Below, piece after piece: positions 42,155-51,497 of a DNA stretch of 64,000 bases. The notes under the pieces were generated by a model. That model was not told the origin of the DNA. It did not search any database and worked only from the letters and a program-made list of their open reading frames with translations. Source of the DNA: Candidatus Fermentibacterota bacterium (GTDB lineage: Bacteria; Fermentibacterota; Fermentibacteria; Fermentibacterales; Fermentibacteraceae); contig PDSZ01000040.1 of the NCBI GenBank assembly GCA_002748705.1, positions 16,637 through 80,636 of the forward strand. The letters run 5' to 3'. Within the stretch, counting starts at the first letter, position 1. Every line of letters begins with the position of its first letter. The translations under genes were made by a program, and so were the position numbers.

Positions 42155-43954
42155 TTGACTACGCTATTTTTTGTTTTCCTTATTGCAGGCCCTCTTGAAC
42201 ACTCATCTGAAGAATTGCCTGCTTATCCCTCGGTACATATGGCAGCTGTTGAATACTATGGTGAAGGAGAGAACCAGCCGGTTGAGATTACAGGATCAGA
42301 TATGGGAAGGGAGCTTTACGGAACGGTATACGGCTTTCTTCCTTACTGGGTAAACCAGGCATGGCTTCAGTACGACCTCATAAGTGTGCTGGCGGTGTTC
42401 AGTGTGGATATGTCTTCATCGGGTAACATCAGCAACTACCACGGATTCCCTTCACATTTTACCTCCGCCATGGATCAGGCCCATGCTGCAGGCAGTGAAG
42501 TTGTGATTACAGTAACCAACTTTTCCGTCTCAGCAATTCATTCCATTCTTACCACTAACAGAGCCACTGCTATTGCAACCATTACTGATCTGGTGAACGG
42601 AACGGTGGTGGATGGTGTATGCATCGACTTCGAGAATGTCCAATCTGCAGATGCAGAGAGCCTTGTTACATTCATGCAGGACTTGAGAACGGCACTTCCA
42701 GATGCCCATATCTCCATATGCACACCTGTGGTGGACTGGGGAGGAGCCTTCAATTACAATGAACTGGCAGAGAGTTGCAATGCTCTCATGATGATGTGCT
42801 ATGCTTTTGCAGGCAGTTGGAGTTCTGTGGCCGGGCCTAACGCTCCACTTGTGGGCTGGGGTGCATCTCCTGAGTCTGCCAGCAACATGGCATGGGCACT
42901 ATGCGATTATGTGCGCTATGCTCCTCAGGTGCATGAGAAGCTTGTGGTCGGTCTGCCATACTACGGGCACCAGTGGAAAACCTCTTCCCAGTCAACACAT
43001 TCTCCCTGCAGCAGCTGTGCCACCCTTTTCTATACAACCCTCTCAGACAGAGCAGCTTCCTACGGCAGGCTTTGGGATGACGAGTCTCTTACTCCATGGT
43101 ATGCATTCAATTCTGGAGGATGGAATCAGGGATGGTACGACGACGCAGAATCGCTTGAGTTGAAATACAACATGGTACGAATGGCGGGAATGCAGGGTAT
43201 CGGAATCTGGGCACTTGGCTATGACGGTGACAGGCCTGAACTGTGGAACCAGCTTTCAGAGAGCTTTACCGGACCTGTTTCAAATGACATGATGACAGAT
43301 AACCTTGAGGACTGCTGCGTTCTCCATGGCCCGGCCAACTACTGGCATCCTTATACAGAAGGAGGTCAGTATCACACATTCTTCTTCACAGGCTCAATCT
43401 CTTCCCCTCCTGATGTGAACTGGATTGAGTGGAATTTCCATCTTCCTGACAGCTCAGGAACCTGTACACTGGAGGCATTCATACCTCCAACCGGTACTGC
43501 TGAAGTGACTTACCACATTCTTCATGAAGGCGGAGAGGACAGTGTTTCCGTTGACCAGCAGGCATTTTCAGGCCAGTGGGTTTCCCTGGGAGGTCCTTAT
43601 GCTTCCTCTTCAGGTCTTCAGGTCAGAATGGGTGACTGTACAGGTACAGAAGGCAACAGAATCGTTGCTGATGCTGTAAGATTCAGCAATGTATCCGGTA
43701 CAGAAGGTTCCCGATTCTGTTTATTTGACTCAGGCTTTTCTGTTTCTGCGTCTCCTGCAGGCAGTGTAACTGTCATGGCACCGGAGGGGGGCAACCTTAC
43801 TGTCTTTGATGTGAGCGGCAGGGCAGTATGTACAGAAACACTTGAATCAGGTGCAGGCTGGACATGGAACAGTGACTGCCCCTCAGGTGTATATGTACTC
43901 AGTCTTGAATCAGAGGGAGTTCGTTATTCCTGTTCTGTTGTTATACTGAAGTAA
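42155..43954 (+). CDS. Secreted GH18-like (YaaH-type) protein with C-terminal sorting-type tail
   Basis: A 599-residue exported protein. The N-terminal signal is followed by a glycoside hydrolase 18 fold: YGFLPYWVNQAWLQYDLISVLAVFSVDMSSSG, VVDGVCIDFENV (the DxxDxDxE strand, with Cys for the middle Asp but Asp and Glu retained), LMMMCYAF and GIGIWALGYDG. A golvesin-like beta domain follows (SDNLEDCCVLHGPANYWHPYTEGGQ region to ADAVRFS), and the last 80 residues resemble FlgD/Por-secretion tails. It likely acts on peptidoglycan or chitin-like glycans. The start is TTG 42155 with GGAGGAAGGA upstream. Confidence 0.8.
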   Translation: MTTLFFVFLIAGPLEHSSEELPAYPSVHMAAVEYYGEGENQPVEITGSDMGRELYGTVYGFLPYWVNQAWLQYDLISVLAVFSVDMSSSGNISNYHGFPSHFTSAMDQAHAAGSEVVITVTNFSVSAIHSILTTNRATAIATITDLVNGTVVDGVCIDFENVQSADAESLVTFMQDLRTALPDAHISICTPVVDWGGAFNYNELAESCNALMMMCYAFAGSWSSVAGPNAPLVGWGASPESASNMAWALCDYVRYAPQVHEKLVVGLPYYGHQWKTSSQSTHSPCSSCATLFYTTLSDRAASYGRLWDDESLTPWYAFNSGGWNQGWYDDAESLELKYNMVRMAGMQGIGIWALGYDGDRPELWNQLSESFTGPVSNDMMTDNLEDCCVLHGPANYWHPYTEGGQYHTFFFTGSISSPPDVNWIEWNFHLPDSSGTCTLEAFIPPTGTAEVTYHILHEGGEDSVSVDQQAFSGQWVSLGGPYASSSGLQVRMGDCTGTEGNRIVADAVRFSNVSGTEGSRFCLFDSGFSVSASPAGSVTVMAPEGGNLTVFDVSGRAVCTETLESGAGWTWNSDCPSGVYVLSLESEGVRYSCSVVILK

Positions 43955-43966
43955 AGAAAGGCACAT

Positions 43967-44536
43967 ATGCGAACAGCAGTTCTACTTACAATGATTGCAA
44001 CTCTTTCGGCATTTGCAGCTGAAATAGTTGCAGGCGTTCAGGAGCATCCTTCAAGCGAACCGTTCTGCGGCAGTTGAGGCACATCTTCCAAACACCTCCA
44101 GGTGGTGGTGCCGGAATCATACTTTGACGGTCCGATGACAATTACCGAAGTTGGTTTTAAGAGGGCTGCTTTTGGCTCTTCATCGGTTACTCTTTACGAT
44201 TTCAAACTCAGTCTGGGTTATGCAGGCGGCGTGGAGCTGGGCAGAAACTTTCATGAAAATGCGGCTTCTGAAACAGTACTTGCGCCTCTCTTCGCCGGAA
44301 GTACTGTTACAGCCGCAGATAATGGTCAGGGACAGGTGATGTTTACGCTGAATGAGCCCTTCGAATACACTGGAGGCAATCTTCTGGTGGATCTGAGTTT
44401 TTCCGATATTTCAGGGAGCATGTATCTATGGGCATGGGATTCAGGTGAAAAAAGAGTTGTAACTGCTGACAGAATCTCCTGCGAAAACGGTAATGCCTGC
44501 AGTGTGCCTCCTGTGGTGGTTATCAAAGGGGATTAA
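43967..44536 (+). CDS. Candidate secreted selenoprotein with in-frame UGA (C-G-S-U motif), paralog
   Basis: Read with UGA (44075-44077) as selenocysteine, this is a 189-residue exported protein. ATG 43967 has a GAAAGG Shine-Dalgarno. Residues 1-18 are a signal peptide; C34-G-S-U37 lies in EPFCGSU. Downstream, VTLYDFKLSLG, GSTVTAAD, EYTGGNLLVDLSFS and MYLWAWDSG align with the paralog at 26397-27005 (VTLDGLQIFMG, RSTVTLTS, WYNGDDNLLMEFSWS, IYVWGWDPG). Without readthrough only a 36-residue secreted peptide would be made. A hairpin begins right after the UGA. It follows the GH18-like gene by 12 bases. Function unknown. Confidence 0.84.
44078..44112 (+). promoter_or_regulatory. SECIS-like hairpin after UGA of the 43967-44536 gene
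   Basis: GGCAC (44078-44082) can pair with GTGCC (44108-44112). CACC-TCCA-GGTG (44093-44104) forms an apical hairpin 15 bases after the UGA. The layout (five-base outer stem at the UGA, then an inner CACC/GGTG-type hairpin) matches that of the paralog. Seen by eye, not folded. Confidence 0.6.
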
Positions 44537-44967
44537 CCTGTTGCCATAAACTGATTCAGGGGCAGTGTGCCATCAAAAGCAATAACCAGAGCGCCTGCCC
44601 CTGCTGCTATTCCGGTTATCTCTGCTTCACCCTGATATTCTGTGTTACTGACAGCTTCTGCCAGGTCAAGCACAATGGTTCTGTCTACTCTGGTCAATCC
44701 CCATTCGGCTCCTTTCCTGGTGGCCATATCCAGAAGATTGCCAACAAAAGGACTGGAAATCATACCTGCATCAACAGTGGCGGCAAGATGTTGTCCGTCA
44801 GTGGTGAAGGTGACATAAAAGGTAAATGAAATCAATTTCTTTACCTTTACTTCCATTCTGCCGTTATCTGACTTTACTTTGATGCTGTTTACAGGCAGTT
44901 CAAGCTTTTCAAGCAGACTGTTGATTTCCTCATCGGTTACTGTGAGTACTGCAGAGTTTATCTTCAT
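44533..44967 (-). CDS. Conserved hypothetical protein
   Basis: A 144-residue soluble protein, MKINSAVLTVTDEEINSLLEKLELPVNSIKVKSDNG..., of alpha/beta composition with a ligand-pocket-like second half (LVIAFDGTLPLNQFM). There is no signal peptide or membrane segment. I do not recognise a characterised family. It converges on the selenoprotein gene, overlapping by 4 bases at the stops, and is divergent from the membrane protein at 45010. Confidence 0.65.
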   Translation of the reverse strand: MKINSAVLTVTDEEINSLLEKLELPVNSIKVKSDNGRMEVKVKKLISFTFYVTFTTDGQHLAATVDAGMISSPFVGNLLDMATRKGAEWGLTRVDRTIVLDLAEAVSNTEYQGEAEITGIAAGAGALVIAFDGTLPLNQFMATG

Positions 44968-45009
44968 TTATCACTCCTGTATGTTATTGGAAACAAGGAG
45001 GCCGTTTCA

Positions 45010-46248
45010 ATGATCTCACGGAACACTTTAAGCACTCTGACCGCCGCTGCTGCCGGTCTGCTTTTAGTTCTGGCAGTAACCTATTCATCACCGGTTCAGA
45101 GAGGCGGATACTACATTCTTTCTGATCCTCTGGGAAGCCTTCTTGTTACGCAGAATATAATTGATGAAGGGTCTGTGCAGCTTGATCGTTACTCCAATTG
45201 GCGAATAAATGAAGAAGAAGATCTGAAATATCAGATAATAGATGGTCATGTTTATTCATATTTTCCTGTGGGCAGTTCCATTGCAGCGATTCCGGCAGTT
45301 GCAGCGGCTAATATTCTGGGCAGGCATATGTCTGTTATTGAGTATGAAACATGGATGAACTGTGTTCTTGCCTCGGTCACTCTTGGAATTCTGTTCCTTC
45401 TTGTTTTTCTGGCTCTTAAAAACACATACGGTATGTTTCCTTCGCTGGCTTTTTCCCTGGCCGCAGTTCTTTCCACACCGGTGACTTCAACTGTCGGAGC
45501 AGCTTACTGGAGCGTTAATCCTGTTGTTCTTCTCTTTACCCTTGCAATAATTGGGGTACAAAAGAGGTGGAACGGTTACCTCACAGGTTCAATCCTTTTC
45601 TTCTCTGTTGTATGCCGGCCTCAGTCGTCTGTTTTTACAGTCTTGTTTCTAATCTATATGTTTTTCAGGGAAAGGAACCAGTTTTACAGGGCTGTCTCAG
45701 CTTTGGTGACAGGCACCATGCTCTTCATCATTTTCTCTATGAACCATTACTCACGAATACTTCCGGAATACTTTTCACCTGCCAGAGCTGGAAGTTTTCA
45801 ACTGGAAGTCTTTTTTCAGTTACTTATAAGCCCCTCCAGGGGCATTCTGGTTTTCTTTCCCCAGGGAATTCTTATCTGCGCTGCGGTTCCTGCAGCTTTA
45901 AGGGAATACAGGCTTGAGCTTGTTCTCTGCATCACATATCTGTTGCTTATGATGGGTGTTGTGTCCGGCTTTCCCCACTGGTGGGGCGGCGTTTCCTATG
46001 GGCCAAGACTCCTTGTGGATACCATGCCTGTATGGTTCCTGACAGCACTGATTACCTGGAGTTCACTTAAGGGTATGAGGAAATTATTTCTTGCAACGGG
46101 CATTCTGCTAAGTATTGCCGGAGGGTTCATCAATCTTAAGCAGGGCCTTCACAACCCTTCAACAGCTCTATGGAATACTGAGCCTGTGCATATTGACATT
46201 GAGCCTGAGAAGATTGCCGACTGGAATGATCCTCAATTTCTTCGTTAA
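45010..46248 (+). CDS. Polytopic membrane protein (possible glycosyltransferase-like)
   Basis: A 412-residue protein with about ten membrane segments and an N-terminal periplasmic loop (SNWRINEEEDLKYQIIDGHVYSYFPVGSS). The overall look (alternating hydrophobic blocks, PHWWGGVSYGPRLLVDTMPVW in a late loop) is reminiscent of integral-membrane sugar transferases with the GT-C fold, but I see no decisive motif. ATG 45010 has AAGGAGG upstream. Confidence 0.6.
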   Translation: MISRNTLSTLTAAAAGLLLVLAVTYSSPVQRGGYYILSDPLGSLLVTQNIIDEGSVQLDRYSNWRINEEEDLKYQIIDGHVYSYFPVGSSIAAIPAVAAANILGRHMSVIEYETWMNCVLASVTLGILFLLVFLALKNTYGMFPSLAFSLAAVLSTPVTSTVGAAYWSVNPVVLLFTLAIIGVQKRWNGYLTGSILFFSVVCRPQSSVFTVLFLIYMFFRERNQFYRAVSALVTGTMLFIIFSMNHYSRILPEYFSPARAGSFQLEVFFQLLISPSRGILVFFPQGILICAAVPAALREYRLELVLCITYLLLMMGVVSGFPHWWGGVSYGPRLLVDTMPVWFLTALITWSSLKGMRKLFLATGILLSIAGGFINLKQGLHNPSTALWNTEPVHIDIEPEKIADWNDPQFLR

Positions 46249-46274
46249 AGAGGAGGGCCCTGAAGCCCTCCTCT
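46249..46274. terminator. Bidirectional terminator between convergent genes
   Basis: AGAGGAGGGC-cctgaa-GCCCTCCTCT, a perfect 10-bp stem directly after the 46248 stop and 17 bases from the nifJ stop. It serves both converging transcripts. Confidence 0.85.
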
Positions 46275-46290
46275 CTTGCGTATGGTTTCT

Positions 46291-49200
46291 CTACTCGCCG
46301 CCTGCCCAGCTCATTTGAGCCATCTGCTGGTAGAGATGGAATCTGCGGTCAATATCCTTCTGAGCTTCCGCAATCAGCCTGTCAGCATGGTCGGGGTTGC
46401 TCTTTATCAGTGTATTCCACCTGACCTCAGTCTCGGCGAAGTTCCTGAACGGCATTGAAGGTTTTCTGCTGTCAAGCTGAAGGGGACAGTCTCCGTTCTC
46501 AATCCTTCTCGGATCAAAGCGGAAGAGTGGCCACATGCCGCTGCTGACAGCGTTCTTCTGTTCATTCATGCCTCTGGTCATGTTGATACCGTGGGCTATG
46601 CAGTGGCTGTATGCCAGAATTATGGAGGGGCCGTCGTAGCTCTCTGCCTCATTGAAGGCCTTTACAGCCTGGTTCCAGTTTGCGCCCATGGCTATCTGGG
46701 CAACATAGATGTTACCATAGGTCATGCTTATCATTGCCAGGTCTTTTCTGGGCATAGGCTTGCCTGCTGCTGCAAATTTTGCCACTGCTCCCATCGGCGT
46801 TGCCTTGGAGCACTGTCCGCCTGTGTTGGAGTACACACCGGTATCCATAACAAGCACATTCACATTCCTGCCCTGGGCAAGAACATGGTCCAGGCCGCCA
46901 TATCCGATGTCGTAGGCCCATCCGTCGCCGCCCAGTATCCATACAGACCTTGGTACAAAGTAGTCTGCAAGGGACTCGAGCTGTCTGGCTTCAGGGGAGT
47001 CTATTTCAGCAAGGGCCTTTCTCAGGTATTCAACTCTTTCCCTCTGCTGGGCTATCTCTATCTCACTTGAGCAGCTGGATTCAAGAAGGCTCTCTATCAG
47101 GTTGTCATCCAGTTTGCCGCCAAGGGACCTGAGTAGTTCCGTTGCTGTTTCAGTATGCTTGTCGGCAGTAAGTCTGAAACCGAAGCCGAACTCGGCAGCA
47201 TCTTCAAAGAGGCTGTTGTTCCAGCTTGGTCCTCTTCCTGCAGGATCAGTAGCGTAGGGGGTAGTGGGAAGGTTTCCGCCGTAGATAGATGAGCATCCGG
47301 TAGCGTTTGCTATAACAGCCCTGTCACCGAAGAGCTGGGAGAGAAGCTTCACATAAGGGGTTTCACCGCAGCCTGCGCAGGCGCCGGAGTACTCGAAGAG
47401 AGGTCTGAGAAGCTGGCTTTCCTTGACTGTTACAGGGTTAAGCTCGGTTCTGTCAAAGTCAGGAATGCTCAGGAAGTACTTGTAGTTATCCTTCTCGGCG
47501 TTTCTCAGAGGAGGCTGAGGCTCCATGTTGATGGCTTTCCTGCCCTCAACTGCCTTGTTTTTGGCAGGGCATGTATGAACACATGCGCCGCAACCTGTGC
47601 AGTCCTCAGGAGCCACCTGGTTGGTGAAGACGAACTCCTTGAATCGGGCTTTGCCTTCAGCATGTTTGAAGGTCTCAGGAGCATTTTCCAGAAGAGCCTT
47701 GTCATAGTACTTCATTCTGATTGCCGCATGGGGACATACCAGGTTGCAAAGCCCGCACTGAATGCACACATCAGGGTCCCATACAGGAATCTCAAGAGCA
47801 ATGTTCCTCTTTTCCCACTGGGTGGTTCCAGTTGGCCAGGTACCGTCTGCAGGCATTGCGCTTACAGGTATATTGTCTCCCTGCTGGGCCATGATGGTTG
47901 CAGTAACATTCTGAACGAACTCAGGAGCATCAGGGGATACCACAGGAGGAATCTGTATGGTGCTGGTGACTTCCTTCGGATACTCTACCTTGTGGAGGTT
48001 TGCAACAGCCTGATCCACAGCCAGGAAGTTCTTCTGAACGATCTGCTCACCTTTTTTGCCGTAGGTCTTCTGAATGGCATCCTTGATCTTTGCTATTGCG
48101 TCATCTGGAGGAAGCACTCCGCTGATGGCGAAGAAACAGGTCTGCATGATAGTGTTAATCATGACTCCCATACCTGTTTTTCTGGCAACATCGTAGGCGT
48201 CTATGACATAGAAGTTCAGCTCCTTCTCTATCATGTCCCTCTGAACTTTTTCAGGAAGATTGTTCCATATCTCATCGGCGCCGTAAGGTGTATTCAGGAG
48301 GAATGTTGCTCCCTTGTCTGCATACTTGAGAACATCGTACTTTTCCATGAATACAGTCTGGTGACATGCCACGAAGTTGGCTTTGCTGATAAGACATGTT
48401 CGCCTGATAGGGTTGGGGCCGAACCTGAGGTGGCTTACAGTGAGGGCCCCTGCTTTCTTGGAATCGTATACGAAGTAGCCCTGTGCATAGTTGTCTGTTG
48501 TTCCGCCGATAATCTTTATGCTGTTCTTGTTGGCTCCTACGGTACCGTCAGAACCGAGACCGAGGAAAACAGCTTCATGAAGGTCCTCTGAGCCGATGTG
48601 CAGCTCCGGAATCTCCAGGCTGGTGTTAGTAACATCGTCGTTGATCCCCACAGTAAAGCTGTTCTTCTGCTCACCTTTGGCATTGTTGAATACAGCGGCA
48701 ACCCTTGAGGGGCAGAATTCCTTGCTGGAAAGGCCATAGCGTCCACCCAGCACCTTTACATCAGTTCTTCCGCACTGGGCAAGAGCAGTTGCAACATCCT
48801 TGTAGAGAGGTTCTCCGTCGTTGCCAGGCTCCTTGGTTCTGTCGAGAACGCTTACTGTTTTTGCTGAAGCAGGAATGGCGGAGACGAAAGCTGAAGCATC
48901 AAAAGGTCTGAAGAGTCTGACCTTGATAAGGCCCACTTTCTCACCTTTTGCAGTAAGGTGCTCAACGGTCTCGTGGGCGACTTCGCATCCGGAGCCCATG
49001 AGCATCACAATGTGCTCTGCGTCAGGTGCTCCCACATAGTCGAAAAGGTTGTACTGTCTGCCTGTAAGCTTTGCGAACAGGTTCATGTATTCCTGAACTA
49101 TTGCAGGTGTGGCTTTGTAGTACGGATTAACCGACTCACGGCCCTGGAAGTATACATCCGGATTCTGGCTTGTTCCTCTTACCACAGGGTGGTTGGGGTT

Positions 49201-49824
49201 CAGCCCCCGGTGTCTGTGGGCTATGACCAGTTCATCATCAATCATTTCCCTGAGAACCGAGTCTGCAAGAGGCTCTATCTTCTGTATTTCGTGGCTTGTT
49301 CTGAACCCGTCAAAGAAGTGGATAAAGGGTATTCTGCTCTTCAGTGTAGCAGCGTGGGCGATTGCTGCAAGGTCGGTTACTTCCTGTACACTGGAACTCG
49401 CAAGAAGAGCAAAACCGGTGTTTCTTACAGCCATTACATCACTGTGGTCTCCGAAAATGGAGAGTGCCTGTGCCGCAAGGCTTCGTGCTGAAACATGAAA
49501 GACTGCAGGGGTAAGCTCTCCTGCCACCTTGTACATGGTGGGAATCATGAGAAGAAGCCCCTGACTCGCAGTGAAGGTGGTTGTCAGAGCGCCTGTCTGA
49601 AGAGCGCCGTGAACTGCAGCTGAAGCGCCGCCTTCGCTCTGCATTTCCTGAACAAGGGGAACTGTTCCCCAGATATTCTTCTGACCAGCTGCTGACCAGG
49701 CATCACTGTGCTCGCCCATGGGACTGGAGGGTGTGATAGGGTAGATGGCTATAACCTCACTAAGCTTATGCGCTACCCTGGCTGCAGCTTCATTACCATC
49801 GACAGTAATCATCTGTTTGCTCAT
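46291..49824 (-). CDS. nifJ: Pyruvate:ferredoxin (flavodoxin) oxidoreductase
   Basis: A single-chain 1177-residue PFOR that oxidises pyruvate to acetyl-CoA and CO2 while reducing ferredoxin, the likely electron donor for Rnf. Domain order is normal: N-terminal AIYPITPSSPMGEHSD, gamma-type domain (FLGLGSDGTVGANKNSIKIIGG), two ferredoxin motifs (CIQCGLCNLVCPHAAI and CTGCGACVHTCP), then the TPP domain. The TPP domain has CAGCGETPYVKLL and GGDGWAYDIGYGGLDHVLAQG, with the TPP-binding GDG...N pattern (DTGVYSNTGGQ). Length and motifs are complete. Confidence 0.97.
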   Translation of the reverse strand: MSKQMITVDGNEAAARVAHKLSEVIAIYPITPSSPMGEHSDAWSAAGQKNIWGTVPLVQEMQSEGGASAAVHGALQTGALTTTFTASQGLLLMIPTMYKVAGELTPAVFHVSARSLAAQALSIFGDHSDVMAVRNTGFALLASSSVQEVTDLAAIAHAATLKSRIPFIHFFDGFRTSHEIQKIEPLADSVLREMIDDELVIAHRHRGLNPNHPVVRGTSQNPDVYFQGRESVNPYYKATPAIVQEYMNLFAKLTGRQYNLFDYVGAPDAEHIVMLMGSGCEVAHETVEHLTAKGEKVGLIKVRLFRPFDASAFVSAIPASAKTVSVLDRTKEPGNDGEPLYKDVATALAQCGRTDVKVLGGRYGLSSKEFCPSRVAAVFNNAKGEQKNSFTVGINDDVTNTSLEIPELHIGSEDLHEAVFLGLGSDGTVGANKNSIKIIGGTTDNYAQGYFVYDSKKAGALTVSHLRFGPNPIRRTCLISKANFVACHQTVFMEKYDVLKYADKGATFLLNTPYGADEIWNNLPEKVQRDMIEKELNFYVIDAYDVARKTGMGVMINTIMQTCFFAISGVLPPDDAIAKIKDAIQKTYGKKGEQIVQKNFLAVDQAVANLHKVEYPKEVTSTIQIPPVVSPDAPEFVQNVTATIMAQQGDNIPVSAMPADGTWPTGTTQWEKRNIALEIPVWDPDVCIQCGLCNLVCPHAAIRMKYYDKALLENAPETFKHAEGKARFKEFVFTNQVAPEDCTGCGACVHTCPAKNKAVEGRKAINMEPQPPLRNAEKDNYKYFLSIPDFDRTELNPVTVKESQLLRPLFEYSGACAGCGETPYVKLLSQLFGDRAVIANATGCSSIYGGNLPTTPYATDPAGRGPSWNNSLFEDAAEFGFGFRLTADKHTETATELLRSLGGKLDDNLIESLLESSCSSEIEIAQQRERVEYLRKALAEIDSPEARQLESLADYFVPRSVWILGGDGWAYDIGYGGLDHVLAQGRNVNVLVMDTGVYSNTGGQCSKATPMGAVAKFAAAGKPMPRKDLAMISMTYGNIYVAQIAMGANWNQAVKAFNEAESYDGPSIILAYSHCIAHGINMTRGMNEQKNAVSSGMWPLFRFDPRRIENGDCPLQLDSRKPSMPFRNFAETEVRWNTLIKSNPDHADRLIAEAQKDIDRRFHLYQQMAQMSWAGGE

Positions 49825-49850
49825 AGTTGCCGGCTTTCTACTAGTTTCTG

Positions 49851-51233
49851 TTAATACATTTTACCGAAAGTTCGCGGGAAGGGCATCACATCACGAATGT
49901 TTTCCATTCCCGTCAGGTACATGAGGAGTCTTTCAAACCCCAGGCCGAATCCGGAATGGGGAGCACTGCCCCATCTGCGGAGTTCCATGTACCAACTGTA
50001 GGTCTCTGTATCAAGACCCTGTTCTTCAGCCCTCTTCATAAGAAGGGGCAGTCTGTGCTCTCTCTGGCTGCCTCCCACCAGTTCACCCACACCGGGGGCA
50101 AGCAGATCGCAGGCGCCGACTGTTTTACCGTCATCATTCACATACATGTAGAACGGCTTCATTGAAGCCGGGTAGTTAATGACAAAAACAGGCCTGCGGA
50201 AGTGCTTCTCAGCCAGATAGCGTTCGTGTTCAGTGGCAAGATCGTCACCCCATTCAGGCATGGAGTCAAACTTCTCGCCTGATTTATTCAGTATCTCTAT
50301 AGCTTCAGTATAGGTAATCCTGGCAAAACTGCTTTCCCTGAGAGTTCTGAATCTTTCAGGAAGGGACTTTTCGAAAAATTTCGCGAAAAACTCGATTTCA
50401 TTCGGGCATTTTTCCTCAATATAGGAAACGGTGAACTTCACAAACTTTTCTATCAGTTCAAGGTTGTCCTCAAGGTCGAAGAATGCCATTTCAGGTTCAA
50501 GCATCCAGAATTCAGCTCCGTGTATTCTTGTGTCAGACGGGTCAGCTCTGAATGTAGGGCCGAAGGTAAACACCTTTCCCATGGAAAGCGCAAACGGTTC
50601 CGCCTCAAGCTGACCGCTTACAGTCATGAAAGCTTTGCGCTTGAAGTAGTCTTTCTCGTAGAGAACAGCACCGTCCTTCATTGGAAGTTTGTCCAGTTGA
50701 AGGGTGGTTAACTGAAAGGTTTCACCGGCACCTTCGCAGTCGCTCTCGGTTATGAAAGGTGTGTGGACATGGAAGAAACCGTTCTCATCAAAGAACCTGT
50801 AGACTGCCATGGAGAGGTGATGGCTAACTCTGAAAACGCTTGAGAAAGTGTTTGTTCGCGGGCGAAGATGAGGTATTGTTCTCAGGAACTCCAGAGAATG
50901 CCGCTTCTTCTGCAGCGGGTACTCCTGATCTACCTGGCCCAGGATTTCAAGGGTCTCTGCTGCAACTTCAACAGACTGGCCTGCTCCCCGGCTTTTCACA
51001 ACAGTTCCTGTGATTTTCACGCAGGCGCCTGTGAGAAGGCCGGAAAGGTCAGTATCTGTAAATGATTCTCTGTTAAATACTGCCTGGAGATTATTGACGG
51101 TGGTTCCATCATTCAGTGCGGCGAAAGCCACGCTCTTGCCGGTACGGGCTGTTTTGACCCAGGCATAAACTGCTACAGCATCACCTGTGTGCTCTCCGCC
51201 CAGTATTGATTCGATGGTGTTTCGACCAATCAT
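49851..51233 (-). CDS. asnS: Asparaginyl-tRNA synthetase
   Basis: A 460-residue class IIb aminoacyl-tRNA synthetase. The N-terminal OB-fold anticodon-binding domain (VAVYAWVKTARTGKSVAFAALNDG) is followed by the class II core: motif 1 around FRVSHHLSMAVYRFF, motif 2 in FTFGPTFRADPSDTRIHGAEFWMLEPE, motif 3 HSGFGLGFERLLMYLTG. HGAEFWMLEPE marks Asn rather than Asp specificity. ATG 51233 has GGAGGTTATGAA before it; the upstream frame is leader sequence. It lies head-to-head with the 51498 gene. Confidence 0.96.
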   Translation of the reverse strand: MIGRNTIESILGGEHTGDAVAVYAWVKTARTGKSVAFAALNDGTTVNNLQAVFNRESFTDTDLSGLLTGACVKITGTVVKSRGAGQSVEVAAETLEILGQVDQEYPLQKKRHSLEFLRTIPHLRPRTNTFSSVFRVSHHLSMAVYRFFDENGFFHVHTPFITESDCEGAGETFQLTTLQLDKLPMKDGAVLYEKDYFKRKAFMTVSGQLEAEPFALSMGKVFTFGPTFRADPSDTRIHGAEFWMLEPEMAFFDLEDNLELIEKFVKFTVSYIEEKCPNEIEFFAKFFEKSLPERFRTLRESSFARITYTEAIEILNKSGEKFDSMPEWGDDLATEHERYLAEKHFRRPVFVINYPASMKPFYMYVNDDGKTVGACDLLAPGVGELVGGSQREHRLPLLMKRAEEQGLDTETYSWYMELRRWGSAPHSGFGLGFERLLMYLTGMENIRDVMPFPRTFGKMY

Positions 51234-51381
51234 TTCATAACCTCCGTGGTTTTCCAGACCATAAATCGGGAGAATCGGTAATCTACAAAGAAAGGGCAGG
51301 AAGTACAATGAACCGGAGGTGTTATGGAGGTTTCGCAATAACACCTTTACCACAGAAACCCGCCGGTATTTCCGGCGGGTT
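51234..51381 (-). promoter_or_regulatory. Structured asnS leader with a possible RBS-sequestering switch
   Basis: On the minus strand the leader contains CCGGCGGG-type hairpin AACCCGCCGG-aaata-CCGGCGGGTT (51381-51357). Next comes AGGTGTTAT...ATAACACCT (51346-51338 with 51325-51317), a 9-bp stem. The second arm, CATAACACCTCCG (51326-51314), can instead pair with the Shine-Dalgarno and start region CGGAGGTTATG, 11 pairs with a two-base bulge. The two pairings exclude each other. No T-box sequence is present. Confidence 0.5.
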
Positions 51382-51497
51382 CTGCTTCGTGTTTCTCAAC
51401 GCACATGAAAGGAGATTCATTACAGGGAAAGGAGCCTGTCATGAACGCTTACTTATATTCGCATTGTACAGAAATGTTCCAGAAAGGCTAACAGGTT

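Noticed and set aside
43967..44536. Simple pseudogene or sequencing error at the UGA
   Set aside because: A diverged paralog has UGA at the same codon in the same CGS context, both keep Shine-Dalgarno, signal peptide and open frame, and hairpins follow both UGAs.
51234..51381. T-box riboswitch for asnS
   Set aside because: The T-box core sequence and a specifier-loop stem are absent.
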